Under the pieces are notes generated by a model. The model had not been told where the DNA came from. It made no database searches and saw only the letters and a program-made list of their open reading frames with translations. A stretch of DNA of 22,053 nucleotides from CAYWBI01 sp964456445 (GTDB lineage Bacteria > Calditrichota > Calditrichia > Calditrichales > J004). The stretch is taken from positions 1 to 22,053 of the forward strand of contig CAYWBI010000050.1 in the NCBI GenBank assembly GCA_964456445.1, given 5' to 3'. The position numbers were made by a program, and so were the translations under genes. How positions within the stretch are numbered: position 1 is the stretch's first letter; the number at the start of each line of letters is the position of its first letter. Shown piece after piece: positions 1 through 7,714 of the stretch.

Positions 1-352
1 TCTTCTGAATTTTCTTTCTATCTAAGTATTTACCCACACAAAACCCAGTAGAGCCCAATATATTAATACTCATTCATATCCCATTCTCAGTATTTTTTGA
101 AATGGCCCTTAGGTGGGCAAATATCAGATAAGTGGTGTATAACTGAACCATTTAACCTTTTGTCCGTGAAAAAAATGTTGTATAAATCCCTTAAAAAAAT
201 AAAATTTACCGGCCTGTAATTTCCCATCATATCAAAGTGATAATTGCAGTCCTGTTGGGTTCATGGCTGTTGCGGAAATTGTCCACTGACCACCTGTTTT
301 TCAAGAAAAGAAAATTTTTTACGAAAACCATCTAAAACAAAAAAGGTTTATA
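1..352. other. Upstream region without a gene; leader of the pilus operon
   Basis: I see no convincing coding sequence on either strand. The only open frame of note (starting at 244, + strand) overlaps the start of pilB in another frame, is rich in Cys and Gly, and looks like a shadow. The stretch is AT-rich with several A and T runs, as expected for a promoter/leader. I looked for a sigma-54 site: TGG at 103-105 and GC at 117-118 are one base too far apart. I also looked for a c-di-GMP riboswitch core and did not recognise one. The end of any upstream gene is not visible. Confidence 0.6.
158..186 (+). promoter_or_regulatory. Possible sigma-70-type promoter of the pilus operon
   Basis: A TATAAA box at 181-186 follows TTTTGT/TTGTCC (158-165), giving a spacing of 15-17 bases depending on the -35 chosen. 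The -35 match is poor and such boxes are common in AT-rich DNA, so this is only a candidate. It would leave a leader of about 160 bases before pilB at 353. Confidence 0.2.
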
Positions 353-2647
353 ATGAAGTCGAATGTGAAGCATTCTTTTCAGGACAGTTGGCTGGCAAAC
401 GCACTTGTTTATTATCAGGTTATGGCCCCGGCATTGTTGGACGAGCTTGCCATCAGGTATGCTGAGGAAAAGTATATTTATTCAATTTTGACCAAGAATA
501 ATTATTTGGATGAAAAGGAAGTTGAAAATTTTGTGAAAATTGCACTGCAGGTTGCACCGGTAAATCTGGACAAGGTGGATGCCGAGCGTAATGTTTTGGA
601 GGTAATCCCGGAAGAGGTTTGCAGTAGATATAATTTACTGCCGTTGCAGATGAACGACAGCCATGTGGCTGTTGCTTTTTCCGATCCTTTTAATTTAGAT
701 GCCGAAAATGAAATAGAATACCTGACGCGTAAATATGTAAAAAAGTTTTTTGCACCGATGTCGGTCATTAAGCAAAAAATAAATGAGTATTATTCACCTG
801 AAAAACTAATATCGGCCTTAGTAAACAATAAAGGCAAACAACTCAATATAAAATTTGAAGGTGACTCATCGATCAGCAATGACGCCCCGGTAGTTCGCCT
901 GTTTAATCAAATTATCAATGATGCCCTAAGTAAAAAAGTGAGCGACATCCATATCGAACCAAAGGAAAAATCGGTATTGGTACGTTTTAGGATTGATGGC
1001 GTGCTGCATAACGAACTAGAGGTTCCTCGTTCCATACATGCGGCATTGATAAGCCGAATAAAAATCGTTTCTAATTTGAATATCGCCGAAACACGCAAGC
1101 CACAGGATGGTAAGGCCAAGGTATTGATTGATGAAAAAGATATCGATTTACGGGTATCCATGTTGCCAACAAGCTATGGTGAGAAAGTAGTAATCCGTTT
1201 GTTGGATAAGCGGAACGCAAATATATCTTTTGAGGCCATGGGGATACAGGGAGATAATTTCGCTAAACTGGATCAATGTTTTCAGTATAAACAGGGCATG
1301 GTTCTCGTTACCGGACCTACCGGTTCAGGGAAAAGTACAACCCTCTATGCCGCAATAAACCGTATCCGTTCCACAACCAATAATATCCTGACCATCGAAG
1401 ACCCCATTGAATATCGTTTCGATGGCATCAATCAGGTTCAGGTGAACGAAAAAGCAGGTGTAACATTTGCAAGTGCCCTGCGTTCTTTTCTCCGGCAAGA
1501 CCCGGACGTAATCCTTGTGGGGGAAGTGCGTGATAACGAAACGGCTGAAATTAGCATACAGGCTTCGCTTACCGGTCACCTTGTATTAAGCACACTACAC
1601 ACCAATGATACATTTACAACAATTACACGCTTAAAGGATATGGGGATTGACCGCTTTAAAATAACCGAGGCGTTGCAGGCCATAATTGCACAACGTTTGA
1701 TCCGAACTTTATGCCCCCATTGCAAAACCGAAGTTGCATCGGGCAATATTGATGAAAAACTGTATAAAATGTTAACGACAATCTATGATAAGCCCAAAGT
1801 ATATGAGCCAAAGGGATGTCCCAAATGTGGCTATATGGGGTACAAGGGACGGATCGGTGTTTACGAGATATTAATTCTTGATAACATACTAAAGGACATG
1901 ATTGCCAATGAAGTTTCGATAAATGTGATGCGAAAAACAGCCAGGACCAATGGATTTAAGAATTTATTTGAAGACGCCCTCCACCTGGTGGCCACCGGTG
2001 TAACCGATTATAATGAAATCGTTCGGGTTGTTAATCCCACGTTTGGAGAGGTTAAGAAAAATGTTGTAAAAGAAATACCAAAATTAATGACGAAAGTAGA
2101 GGAGCCGAATCAATTAAAAATTGAAATTTCAGAGGGTGTAACAGAGAAAAAGGAAAGTAAGCTTATTGTAAATAAGATGGAAAAACCGGTTGTAGATACC
2201 CTGAAGAGACGGGCAAAAATATTAGTAACCGATGACGCGCCTCAAAACCGTCTTCTCGTAACGCGCATCCTGCAAAAAAAGACAAATTGGGAAACTCTGG
2301 AAGCAGAAGACGGTGAAAAAGCCCTTGAAATGATAAAGAAGGATAAACCGGATCTGTTGATCCTTGATATTATGATGCCCAATATGGATGGTTATGAACT
2401 CTTACAAGAATTGAAATCAACACCAAAATTATCCGATATCCCCGTATTAATATTTACCGCGTTGAAAACACCAACAAGCGAACAAAAGGTATATGAATTA
2501 GGTGCTGACGGATTTATAGTGAAACCAATTGAACCTAAACGTCTGGTTGAACAAATCCGAAAAACGCTGGAAAGAAAAATTTTTATAGCTTCTGATAATT
2601 CCAATCATGTGTTGGAATCATCTGAACCTGAACTTCAGTTGGTATGA
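353..2647 (+). CDS. pilB: PilB/MshE/GspE-family pilus assembly ATPase with C-terminal receiver (REC) domain
   Basis: Hexameric cytoplasmic ATPase that powers pilin polymerisation. Residues 1-140 form the MshEN-like N-terminal part. The GspE core follows, with Walker A GPTGSGKST at 321-329, the Asp-box/Walker B region ILVGEVRD at 387-394 and the His box STLHTN at 413-418. A four-cysteine zinc site (C454, C457, C489, C492) is typical of PilB/GspE and absent from PilT. After a charged linker (about 565-618) comes a complete response-regulator receiver domain: acidic pair D627/D628, phospho-acceptor D672 in the strand before MMPNMDG, T702 and K724 (VKPI). This makes the protein 764 residues, against about 560-580 for ordinary PilB. 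The N-terminal domain lacks the RLG and Gln residues expected of a c-di-GMP-binding MshEN repeat. The ATG at 353 has AAGG six bases upstream. First gene of the operon. Confidence 0.95.
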   Translation: MKSNVKHSFQDSWLANALVYYQVMAPALLDELAIRYAEEKYIYSILTKNNYLDEKEVENFVKIALQVAPVNLDKVDAERNVLEVIPEEVCSRYNLLPLQMNDSHVAVAFSDPFNLDAENEIEYLTRKYVKKFFAPMSVIKQKINEYYSPEKLISALVNNKGKQLNIKFEGDSSISNDAPVVRLFNQIINDALSKKVSDIHIEPKEKSVLVRFRIDGVLHNELEVPRSIHAALISRIKIVSNLNIAETRKPQDGKAKVLIDEKDIDLRVSMLPTSYGEKVVIRLLDKRNANISFEAMGIQGDNFAKLDQCFQYKQGMVLVTGPTGSGKSTTLYAAINRIRSTTNNILTIEDPIEYRFDGINQVQVNEKAGVTFASALRSFLRQDPDVILVGEVRDNETAEISIQASLTGHLVLSTLHTNDTFTTITRLKDMGIDRFKITEALQAIIAQRLIRTLCPHCKTEVASGNIDEKLYKMLTTIYDKPKVYEPKGCPKCGYMGYKGRIGVYEILILDNILKDMIANEVSINVMRKTARTNGFKNLFEDALHLVATGVTDYNEIVRVVNPTFGEVKKNVVKEIPKLMTKVEEPNQLKIEISEGVTEKKESKLIVNKMEKPVVDTLKRRAKILVTDDAPQNRLLVTRILQKKTNWETLEAEDGEKALEMIKKDKPDLLILDIMMPNMDGYELLQELKSTPKLSDIPVLIFTALKTPTSEQKVYELGADGFIVKPIEPKRLVEQIRKTLERKIFIASDNSNHVLESSEPELQLV

Positions 2648-2648
2648 G

Positions 2649-3416
2649 ATGATAATTAAATTATTTATTTTTAGCATTGGCGCCATTTTTGGCAGTTTTT
2701 TAAATGTGTGCATATACAGGCTGCCGGAGAAGAAATCAATCATATCACCGGGTTCAGCCTGTCCCAATTGCACTATACCGATACCTTTTTATTATAATAT
2801 CCCTATTTTTAGCTATCTGTTTCTAAAAGGCAGGTGCCATAATTGTACGTATAAAATCCCATTGCACTATTTGATTGTTGAACTATTTACAGCTTTTATA
2901 ACCCTCTTTAATTACTCTCAATTCGACCTTAGTCCGGCATTTTATGCTTATACAATACTAACTTATGCACTACTCGTCGTTGCTGTCATTGATATCAAAA
3001 CCCATCTCATCTTAAACAAGGTTCTTATTGTGTTGCTTATTTTCGGTTTGGTTTTGAATATATCTTTTCCATTCACGGCATGGACAGACGCCTTATGGGG
3101 AATGGTTGCCGGGGGTATGAGTATGTTTTTTATTGCCTTTTTGGGAAAACTGTTGTTTAAAAAAGAGAGCCTTGGAATGGGCGATGTGAAATTGGTGGCG
3201 GTTGTAGGTTTTTTTGTTGGCTGGCTGCATACCCTTGTTGCCATATATTTGGGATTTCTTCTGGCCTTTATTTGGCTGATGGTCACGAAACGTAGCAAAG
3301 GAATTAATCGGGACGGTTACATCCCACTTGGCCCCTTTCTATCTGTCGCATTTATGGTTTTTGTCTATTGGGGCAACTCCATCCTACGCTATTATATAAC
3401 CCATTTTCTGAGGTAG
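2649..3416 (+). CDS. pilD: Type IV prepilin peptidase / N-methyltransferase
   Basis: Inner-membrane aspartic protease (family A24) that cleaves the leader of prepilins and methylates the new N-terminus. It is 255 residues and hydrophobic throughout. It carries the N-terminal methylase domain with the zinc pairs C38/C41 (CPNC) and C63/C66 (CHNC). The two catalytic aspartates are D115 (VIDIKTHL) and D169 in the GMGD motif. The residue after THLI is Leu rather than the usual Pro. I place the start at the ATG at 2649, next to the pilB stop (2645-2647), because the longer frame from 2607 runs inside pilB and adds a non-membrane tail. The four prepilins downstream are its likely substrates. Confidence 0.95.
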   Translation: MIIKLFIFSIGAIFGSFLNVCIYRLPEKKSIISPGSACPNCTIPIPFYYNIPIFSYLFLKGRCHNCTYKIPLHYLIVELFTAFITLFNYSQFDLSPAFYAYTILTYALLVVAVIDIKTHLILNKVLIVLLIFGLVLNISFPFTAWTDALWGMVAGGMSMFFIAFLGKLLFKKESLGMGDVKLVAVVGFFVGWLHTLVAIYLGFLLAFIWLMVTKRSKGINRDGYIPLGPFLSVAFMVFVYWGNSILRYYITHFLR

Positions 3417-3419
3417 TTC

Positions 3420-4619
3420 ATGCCAAATTACAAGTACAAAGCCATCAATCATGAAGGTAAGGTTGTCGAGAGTGTCATCCTGGCCACAAGTCCGAAGGTA
3501 GTGGTCCAGCAATTACAAAAATTAAATATGACGGCAGTCTCGATAAAAAAACATCGTGAGAAAAGCCGTAAGAAAAAAATAAGTGTAAAAGTACCGGTAA
3601 AAACCCTGCTAATGTTTACCAAACAATTGCACACCCTTTTGCGTGCAGGGATTCCCATTATAACCTGTTTAACCGTGATCCAGGAACAAACCGAGGAAAT
3701 AGGATTTAAAAAACTGCTTGGGGCTGTTATGGCGGATGTCGGCGAGGGAAGTAAACTTTCTGTAGCTTTAGGTCAGTTTCCAAAAGTGTTCCCCCCTTTG
3801 TATATCAATTCGATCCGGGTCGGGGAGGTGAGTGGCACTCTTGAAGACGCTTTGGCCCAATTATCTTCTTTTATGGAGGAAGACGACCGAATAAAAAAAG
3901 AGGTGAAAAAAGCATTACGTTATCCTACTATTGTTGTAATTGCTTTAATAGGTGCTTTCTTTTTATTTGTAACCCTTATCGTACCGAACTTTATCCCAAT
4001 TTTTAAAATGAGTGGAAATGAACTGCCACTTCCCACACGAATTTTATTGGGCGTATATACTGTACTTACCAGTTACGGTTGGTTAGTGGCTTTGATTGCC
4101 GTCGGCGCTGTGTTGGCCATAGGCATGTATATAAAAACGCCGCAGGGCAAATATCGTCTTGATCTGATCAAGCTAAAACTGCCGGTTATGGGGGCCCTTG
4201 TCCGGAAATTAAACATTTCACGGTTTGCAAAGCTTTTGCACACGATGAACAGCACAGGGATATCTATCATCAAATCCTTCGAAATCATAAAAGATACGTT
4301 GGACAATGAGGTATATAAGGATGAGGTAGGAAAGATACAGGAGAGGATAACTAAAGGCGAGGCAATAGCAGCTTCTCTAAAGCAAAGCCCATATTTTGAT
4401 AATCTTCTGGTAATTATGACGTCTATCGGGGAAAAATCCGGGGCGCTGGATGATATGCTGGGCAACGTTTCTGAATATTATTACCGGGAAGTTTCAGACA
4501 CGGTAGATAAACTTACGTCATTGATCGAACCCATGGTGACGGTTGTTCTTGGGGCGATGATGTTGTTCCTTGCATTGGCCATTTTTTTACCAATGTGGGA
4601 CATGATGAGCATTATGTAA
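3420..4619 (+). CDS. pilC: Pilus inner-membrane platform protein PilC/GspF/MshG
   Basis: Polytopic inner-membrane protein that links the PilB/PilT motors to the growing pilus. It is 399 residues, the normal family length. It contains two T2SSF domains, about 65-190 and 268-390, each with the repeated pattern of an LLHT-type helix followed by a G-I-P/S-I-I turn. Membrane segments lie near 166-195, 207-237 and 368-395. The ATG at 3420 has GAGG at 3410-3413, which overlaps the end of pilD, so the genes are translationally close (3-base gap). It sits between the prepilin peptidase and the major pilin. Confidence 0.95.
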   Translation: MPNYKYKAINHEGKVVESVILATSPKVVVQQLQKLNMTAVSIKKHREKSRKKKISVKVPVKTLLMFTKQLHTLLRAGIPIITCLTVIQEQTEEIGFKKLLGAVMADVGEGSKLSVALGQFPKVFPPLYINSIRVGEVSGTLEDALAQLSSFMEEDDRIKKEVKKALRYPTIVVIALIGAFFLFVTLIVPNFIPIFKMSGNELPLPTRILLGVYTVLTSYGWLVALIAVGAVLAIGMYIKTPQGKYRLDLIKLKLPVMGALVRKLNISRFAKLLHTMNSTGISIIKSFEIIKDTLDNEVYKDEVGKIQERITKGEAIAASLKQSPYFDNLLVIMTSIGEKSGALDDMLGNVSEYYYREVSDTVDKLTSLIEPMVTVVLGAMMLFLALAIFLPMWDMMSIM

Positions 4620-4660
4620 AAATAGTGACGATAAATTAATTAGTTTAAACAAACCAAAAA

Positions 4661-4666
4661 AAGGAG
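4661..4666 (+). promoter_or_regulatory. Strong Shine-Dalgarno site of the major pilin gene
   Basis: AAGGAG is followed by six bases and ATG at 4673, one of the two best ribosome sites in the operon. It lies in a 53-base A-rich gap after pilC, fitting high expression of the pilin. A promoter within this gap is possible but I could not identify one. Confidence 0.7.
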
Positions 4667-4672
4667 TTTATT

Positions 4673-5020
4673 ATGCAATTACGTCAGAGCGAGGGTGGTT
4701 TTACCTTAATGGAGTTGATCGTTGTAGTAGTGATTATTGGAATATTAGCTGCAATTGCCGTCCCTAAATATTTCGATCTTACAACAAATGCCACAAGCGC
4801 GGCAAACAAAGCAAACCAAAAGTCTATCGAGTCGGCTATTCTTATGGAGTATTCCAAACGGTTAATGGCCAATTCGTCAACAACGCTCGGTAGTGTCGTC
4901 TCCGATTACAATACTGATGCGACGGCTTTTTTTATCACCGGTGCGGAACCAAAGACGCCATCCGGTGGCAGTTACACGGTAAAAGTTGATGCAGACGGCT
5001 ATTTAAAAGTTACATACTAA
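4673..5020 (+). CDS. Major type IV pilin (MshA-like prepilin)
   Basis: Likely the main structural subunit of the pilus. The 9-residue leader ends in GG; cleavage after G9 leaves FTLMEL, with the conserved Glu at +5 and a long hydrophobic N-terminal helix. The segment PKYFDL followed by an Ala/Asn/Ser-rich helix resembles MshA and GspG N-termini. The mature protein is only about 106 residues and has no cysteine, so the C-terminal disulfide loop of classical pilins is missing. It has the strongest ribosome site among the prepilins and is followed by a probable attenuating hairpin, both consistent with a major subunit. It could instead be a GspG-like major pseudopilin, but PilT in the same operon favours a retractable pilus. 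Confidence 0.9.
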   Translation: MQLRQSEGGFTLMELIVVVVIIGILAAIAVPKYFDLTTNATSAANKANQKSIESAILMEYSKRLMANSSTTLGSVVSDYNTDATAFFITGAEPKTPSGGSYTVKVDADGYLKVTY

Positions 5021-5030
5021 TACTAATTAT

Positions 5031-5068
5031 ATGCTTCGGATGTATAGCGTAGCATTTTTATTCTTTGT
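5031..5068 (+). terminator. Probable partial terminator after the major pilin
   Basis: ATGCTTCG (5031-5038) pairs with CGTAGCAT (5048-5055) with one T-T mismatch and a loop of about nine bases. TTTTT (5055-5059) and then ATTCTTTG follow. The stem is modest, so read-through is likely. This layout fits an attenuator that gives more pilin mRNA than downstream mRNA. Confidence 0.5.
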
Positions 5069-5119
5069 TGCCAAAGCCGAAATAAGTCGCATGAGATTTA
5101 AAACGTACAGGACAAGTCC

Positions 5120-5533
5120 ATGAAATATCTTGCGGATATTTCGCGCAGGGAACAGGGTGCAACCTTAATGGAGACCATTGTGGTTGTAATTATTGTAGGG
5201 GTTGCGCTCCCATCCCTGATGGTATTGATGGGCAATTTGTCTTTTAACAATTTTAAAAGTGAACTGCTAAGCCGTGCCGTTGATCTTGCCAGTAGCCGTT
5301 TGGAGGAGGTCCAGGCATACAAAGAGGCTAATTGGGACTGGTATAAGACAATACAAACTTTTGACGGCGATGAAGTGTTGGCAGACGGGTTTAAAAGAAA
5401 AACAAAAATTACCTACTATAAAAGCTGGGGCGCGGATGGCATGGAAGCATACCAGGTCTCGGTTTCCATTAGTCATGCAAAGCTTTCGTCGGTTTATAAC
5501 ATATATATATATCTAACAAAATATGTTGGATGA
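5120..5533 (+). CDS. Minor prepilin (GspI/MshC/MshD-like)
   Basis: A 137-residue prepilin. Cleavage after G13 leaves ATLMET, so Ala replaces the usual Phe at +1 while Glu +5 (E18) is kept. A hydrophobic helix to about residue 36 follows. Residues 50-70, with an ASSRLEEVQAYK stretch, resemble the GspI/PilV helix pattern. It is probably incorporated in low amounts and may join the tip or initiation complex with the next two prepilins. AGGAC at 5109-5113 lies about six bases before the ATG. The end overlaps the next gene by 11 bases. Confidence 0.85.
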   Translation: MKYLADISRREQGATLMETIVVVIIVGVALPSLMVLMGNLSFNNFKSELLSRAVDLASSRLEEVQAYKEANWDWYKTIQTFDGDEVLADGFKRKTKITYYKSWGADGMEAYQVSVSISHAKLSSVYNIYIYLTKYVG

Positions 5534-6008
5534 AATGAGGATATTATACCGGGAAGATGGGTTTACACTGCTGGAACTTACGGTAAGTTCGGTTGTGATG
5601 GGGATTATTGCAGTTATAGCATTTTCCATAATCTATAATCAAACCACAACCTTTAATACGGTATTTAATCATACCGTTGCCATAGGTGACGCACGTAAAG
5701 CAGTAAAAGTTATGCGGGTAGAATTTAGAAATCTTGCCCACGGCAGCATCCAGAACATGACCAGAAGCCAGTTCAGTTTTTTAAATGACAAAAATGAAAA
5801 TATCAGCTATAGTTTTTTAAACAACGAGGTTAAAAGAAACGGAGAAGTTCTAATTTCCGGTTTAAAAATGGCACCATTCGGTTATCTGAACATTGATTTA
5901 AAAAATACAGCAAACAAAGATTCGGTAAAATTTGTAAAAATAATCCTTAATGTGGCAGCAGAGAAGCAATCACATATTTTAGAGGAAAACATATATGTCC
6001 GGAATTGA
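5523..6008 (+). CDS. Minor prepilin (GspJ/PilW/MshO-like)
   Basis: A 161-residue prepilin. Its leader ends in DG and cleavage after G13 leaves FTLLEL with Glu at +5. The rest (an RKAVKVMRVEFRNL helix, then beta-rich sequence) resembles GspJ/PilW. The start is ambiguous. The ATG at 5523 lacks a clear ribosome site. The in-frame ATG at 5535 (four residues shorter) has GGA at 5528-5530 and lies just after the stop of the previous gene. Either gives a normal leader (13 or 9 residues). It overlaps the next gene by 14 bases. Confidence 0.85.
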   Translation: MLDEMRILYREDGFTLLELTVSSVVMGIIAVIAFSIIYNQTTTFNTVFNHTVAIGDARKAVKVMRVEFRNLAHGSIQNMTRSQFSFLNDKNENISYSFLNNEVKRNGEVLISGLKMAPFGYLNIDLKNTANKDSVKFVKIILNVAAEKQSHILEENIYVRN

Positions 6009-7692
6009 TTATAAATCGGAGAAGGGCTCAACGACCATAGTTGTAATTAGCGTTGTCCTTCTTCTGGCCACCCTGGGTATTATCCTTGCAAAACTAAGTT
6101 CATCCGAGAGTATTTTACAAGTATTGGACGCTCAGAACCAACGTGCATTTTATTCGGCCCAGTCGGGGTTGGAATATGGTGTAAAGAAATACCTTGCCGC
6201 TGATGATGTGAAAGCTTTTTCTATTAAAGACATAGATGTTGGGTCCGGGTTGACCGCCGATGTTAACTTAACGGTCGAAGCTGCAAATAATAGTGTTACC
6301 GTTACGTCTGTAGGGAAAACCGAAAAGTCCGCGATTACGGTATCTAAAACCATCACACAGACGAATCTAAATTATATACCATCCTATGCCGCGTTTTCAG
6401 CAAAACCAATATCAAATATCATCGCAAAAGATTCATCATCCGGTAAGGCTAATGCTGCCTTAATATATCAAAATGCGCCGAAAGCGCCCAAATTTGATTT
6501 GAATAAATTGAGGGAGCTTGCAAAAAAAACCAAACAAAATGGCAAGGCATATTATTATAAGGACGATTTGACGGTAGATGATGATTTTAATCCGCCGGAC
6601 GGAACGGTTGTTTTTACCGAGGGAAAACTTAAACTTAAAAGTGGAAACTGGAACGGAAAGGTTAATTTTGTCGCAATGGACAATATTTCGTTCAAACCCT
6701 CCTGGCGAAATTCCAAAGACGTGGATATGGTGTTATATTTACCGAACCCGGATAAAAAAATATGGATCGAACCGGGGGAATATGACGATGACCCGGTAAA
6801 ATTTGAAGTGGACGACGGAGAAGTTGTTCCTAAGGAGCCCTATGCGGCAAGCATTACCATAATTGGTGGCGACCTACCTTTTGGCTGGGGCTGGCCCTTT
6901 GTTTGGGCTGTTTATGATGCGCCGATAACCGTGAGTGTAAAGGTCGGGAATAATGATAAATTGAGGCCCTTTGGACCGAACCCGGGGAAATTTGCCCATG
7001 GCTTAAGACATCGGGTCAACAAAGGAAATGTTAACTTGCCCGGCAATCCGCGACGTGTTGTCCTTCCAAACAAATACCCTGCCGGAACGCCGATATCGGT
7101 TATTGCCCGCTCCTGGGCCTGGAGCATATATGGAGGACGGGCCTACCATATGCATATGAGGGTAAACTCGGCATTGAAACATGACGCTTCGACCGTTGTA
7201 CGGACTTTGCGCGATGGTGATCCGGTGCCTGGAGTTAAAGGCTTTGGCAATCAAAAGTCCGCAGCTGAATTTATTGCTCCATATGTTAATTTTAATACAC
7301 ATCGGGTGACACTTGAAGACAATCAGATTATTTATTTGTTTGAGTTGGCCACCCGCGACCTTAAAAGCCCTTCCGCAGATTTTCAAGACTTAGTAGTGTT
7401 GGTAACCCTTGCAAAAGAACGTAATGGTTTAAGCGGTGATGATAATAATGATGATGATGAGAACGATGATGATGATGATGAAAAAACAACAACAAATATT
7501 CTTTCATTTAGCGGCGGAATTATTTCCGAAGGGACCATATTTGGTTCCAATACCGATAGCGTCGAAAAGAAAAAAATAACGAACAAAATTCGGGTGATAC
7601 ATGACGAAAATGCGATAAAAAATTTCATGAAATACTCATTAAATGGAAATTCCCGTATCATATTGGCGTCAAAGTGGAAAAATATAAAATAG
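5995..7692 (+). CDS. Large PilX/GspK-like minor pilin, candidate tip subunit
   Basis: 565 residues, far longer than PilX (about 150-200) or GspK (about 320). The N-terminus has a short positive leader and G11, then STTIV and a hydrophobic helix to about 33, so position +5 is Val, not Glu. Loss of Glu5 is known for GspK/PilX-type tip subunits. RAFYSAQSGLEYG at 50-62 matches the helix that follows in PilX proteins. Residues 130-480 are a large beta-rich, Gly/Pro/Trp-containing region that I do not recognise. D482-E496 is an Asp/Asn run encoded by a GAT repeat. The tail includes FSGGIISEGTIFG. AGAGG at 5981-5985 precedes the ATG. I infer a tip or adhesin role from size and missing Glu5; this is not shown. 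Confidence 0.8.
   Translation: MSGIDYKSEKGSTTIVVISVVLLLATLGIILAKLSSSESILQVLDAQNQRAFYSAQSGLEYGVKKYLAADDVKAFSIKDIDVGSGLTADVNLTVEAANNSVTVTSVGKTEKSAITVSKTITQTNLNYIPSYAAFSAKPISNIIAKDSSSGKANAALIYQNAPKAPKFDLNKLRELAKKTKQNGKAYYYKDDLTVDDDFNPPDGTVVFTEGKLKLKSGNWNGKVNFVAMDNISFKPSWRNSKDVDMVLYLPNPDKKIWIEPGEYDDDPVKFEVDDGEVVPKEPYAASITIIGGDLPFGWGWPFVWAVYDAPITVSVKVGNNDKLRPFGPNPGKFAHGLRHRVNKGNVNLPGNPRRVVLPNKYPAGTPISVIARSWAWSIYGGRAYHMHMRVNSALKHDASTVVRTLRDGDPVPGVKGFGNQKSAAEFIAPYVNFNTHRVTLEDNQIIYLFELATRDLKSPSADFQDLVVLVTLAKERNGLSGDDNNDDDENDDDDDEKTTTNILSFSGGIISEGTIFGSNTDSVEKKKITNKIRVIHDENAIKNFMKYSLNGNSRIILASKWKNIK
7438..7482 (+). repeat. GAT trinucleotide-rich tract coding an Asp-rich run
   Basis: Fifteen codons, mostly GAT with AAT, GAG, AAC and GAA interruptions, encode D482-E496 of the large minor pilin. 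Changes in copy number would stay in frame. The acidic run could bind calcium or act as a flexible linker between the unknown domain and the C-terminal segment. Confidence 0.75.
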
Positions 7693-7714
7693 GATATCAG
7701 CTAAAAGGCATGAC

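Noticed and set aside
103..119. Sigma-54-like promoter (TGGC ... GGGCA)
   Set aside because: Spacing between GG and GC is 11 bases instead of 10 and the -12 box lacks TTGC.
244..465. 73-codon open frame before and overlapping pilB
   Set aside because: It overlaps the start of pilB in another frame, has no ribosome site, and its Cys/Gly-rich product resembles nothing.
7003..7386. 127-codon minus-strand frame inside the large minor pilin
   Set aside because: It is antisense to a well-supported gene, with no ribosome site or recognisable domain.
4673..7692. Type II secretion pseudopilin set (GspG-I-J-K) instead of a pilus
   Set aside because: Order and N-termini fit, but PilT, PilM/N/O and an MshA-like pilin in the same operon favour a retractable pilus. 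Not fully excluded.
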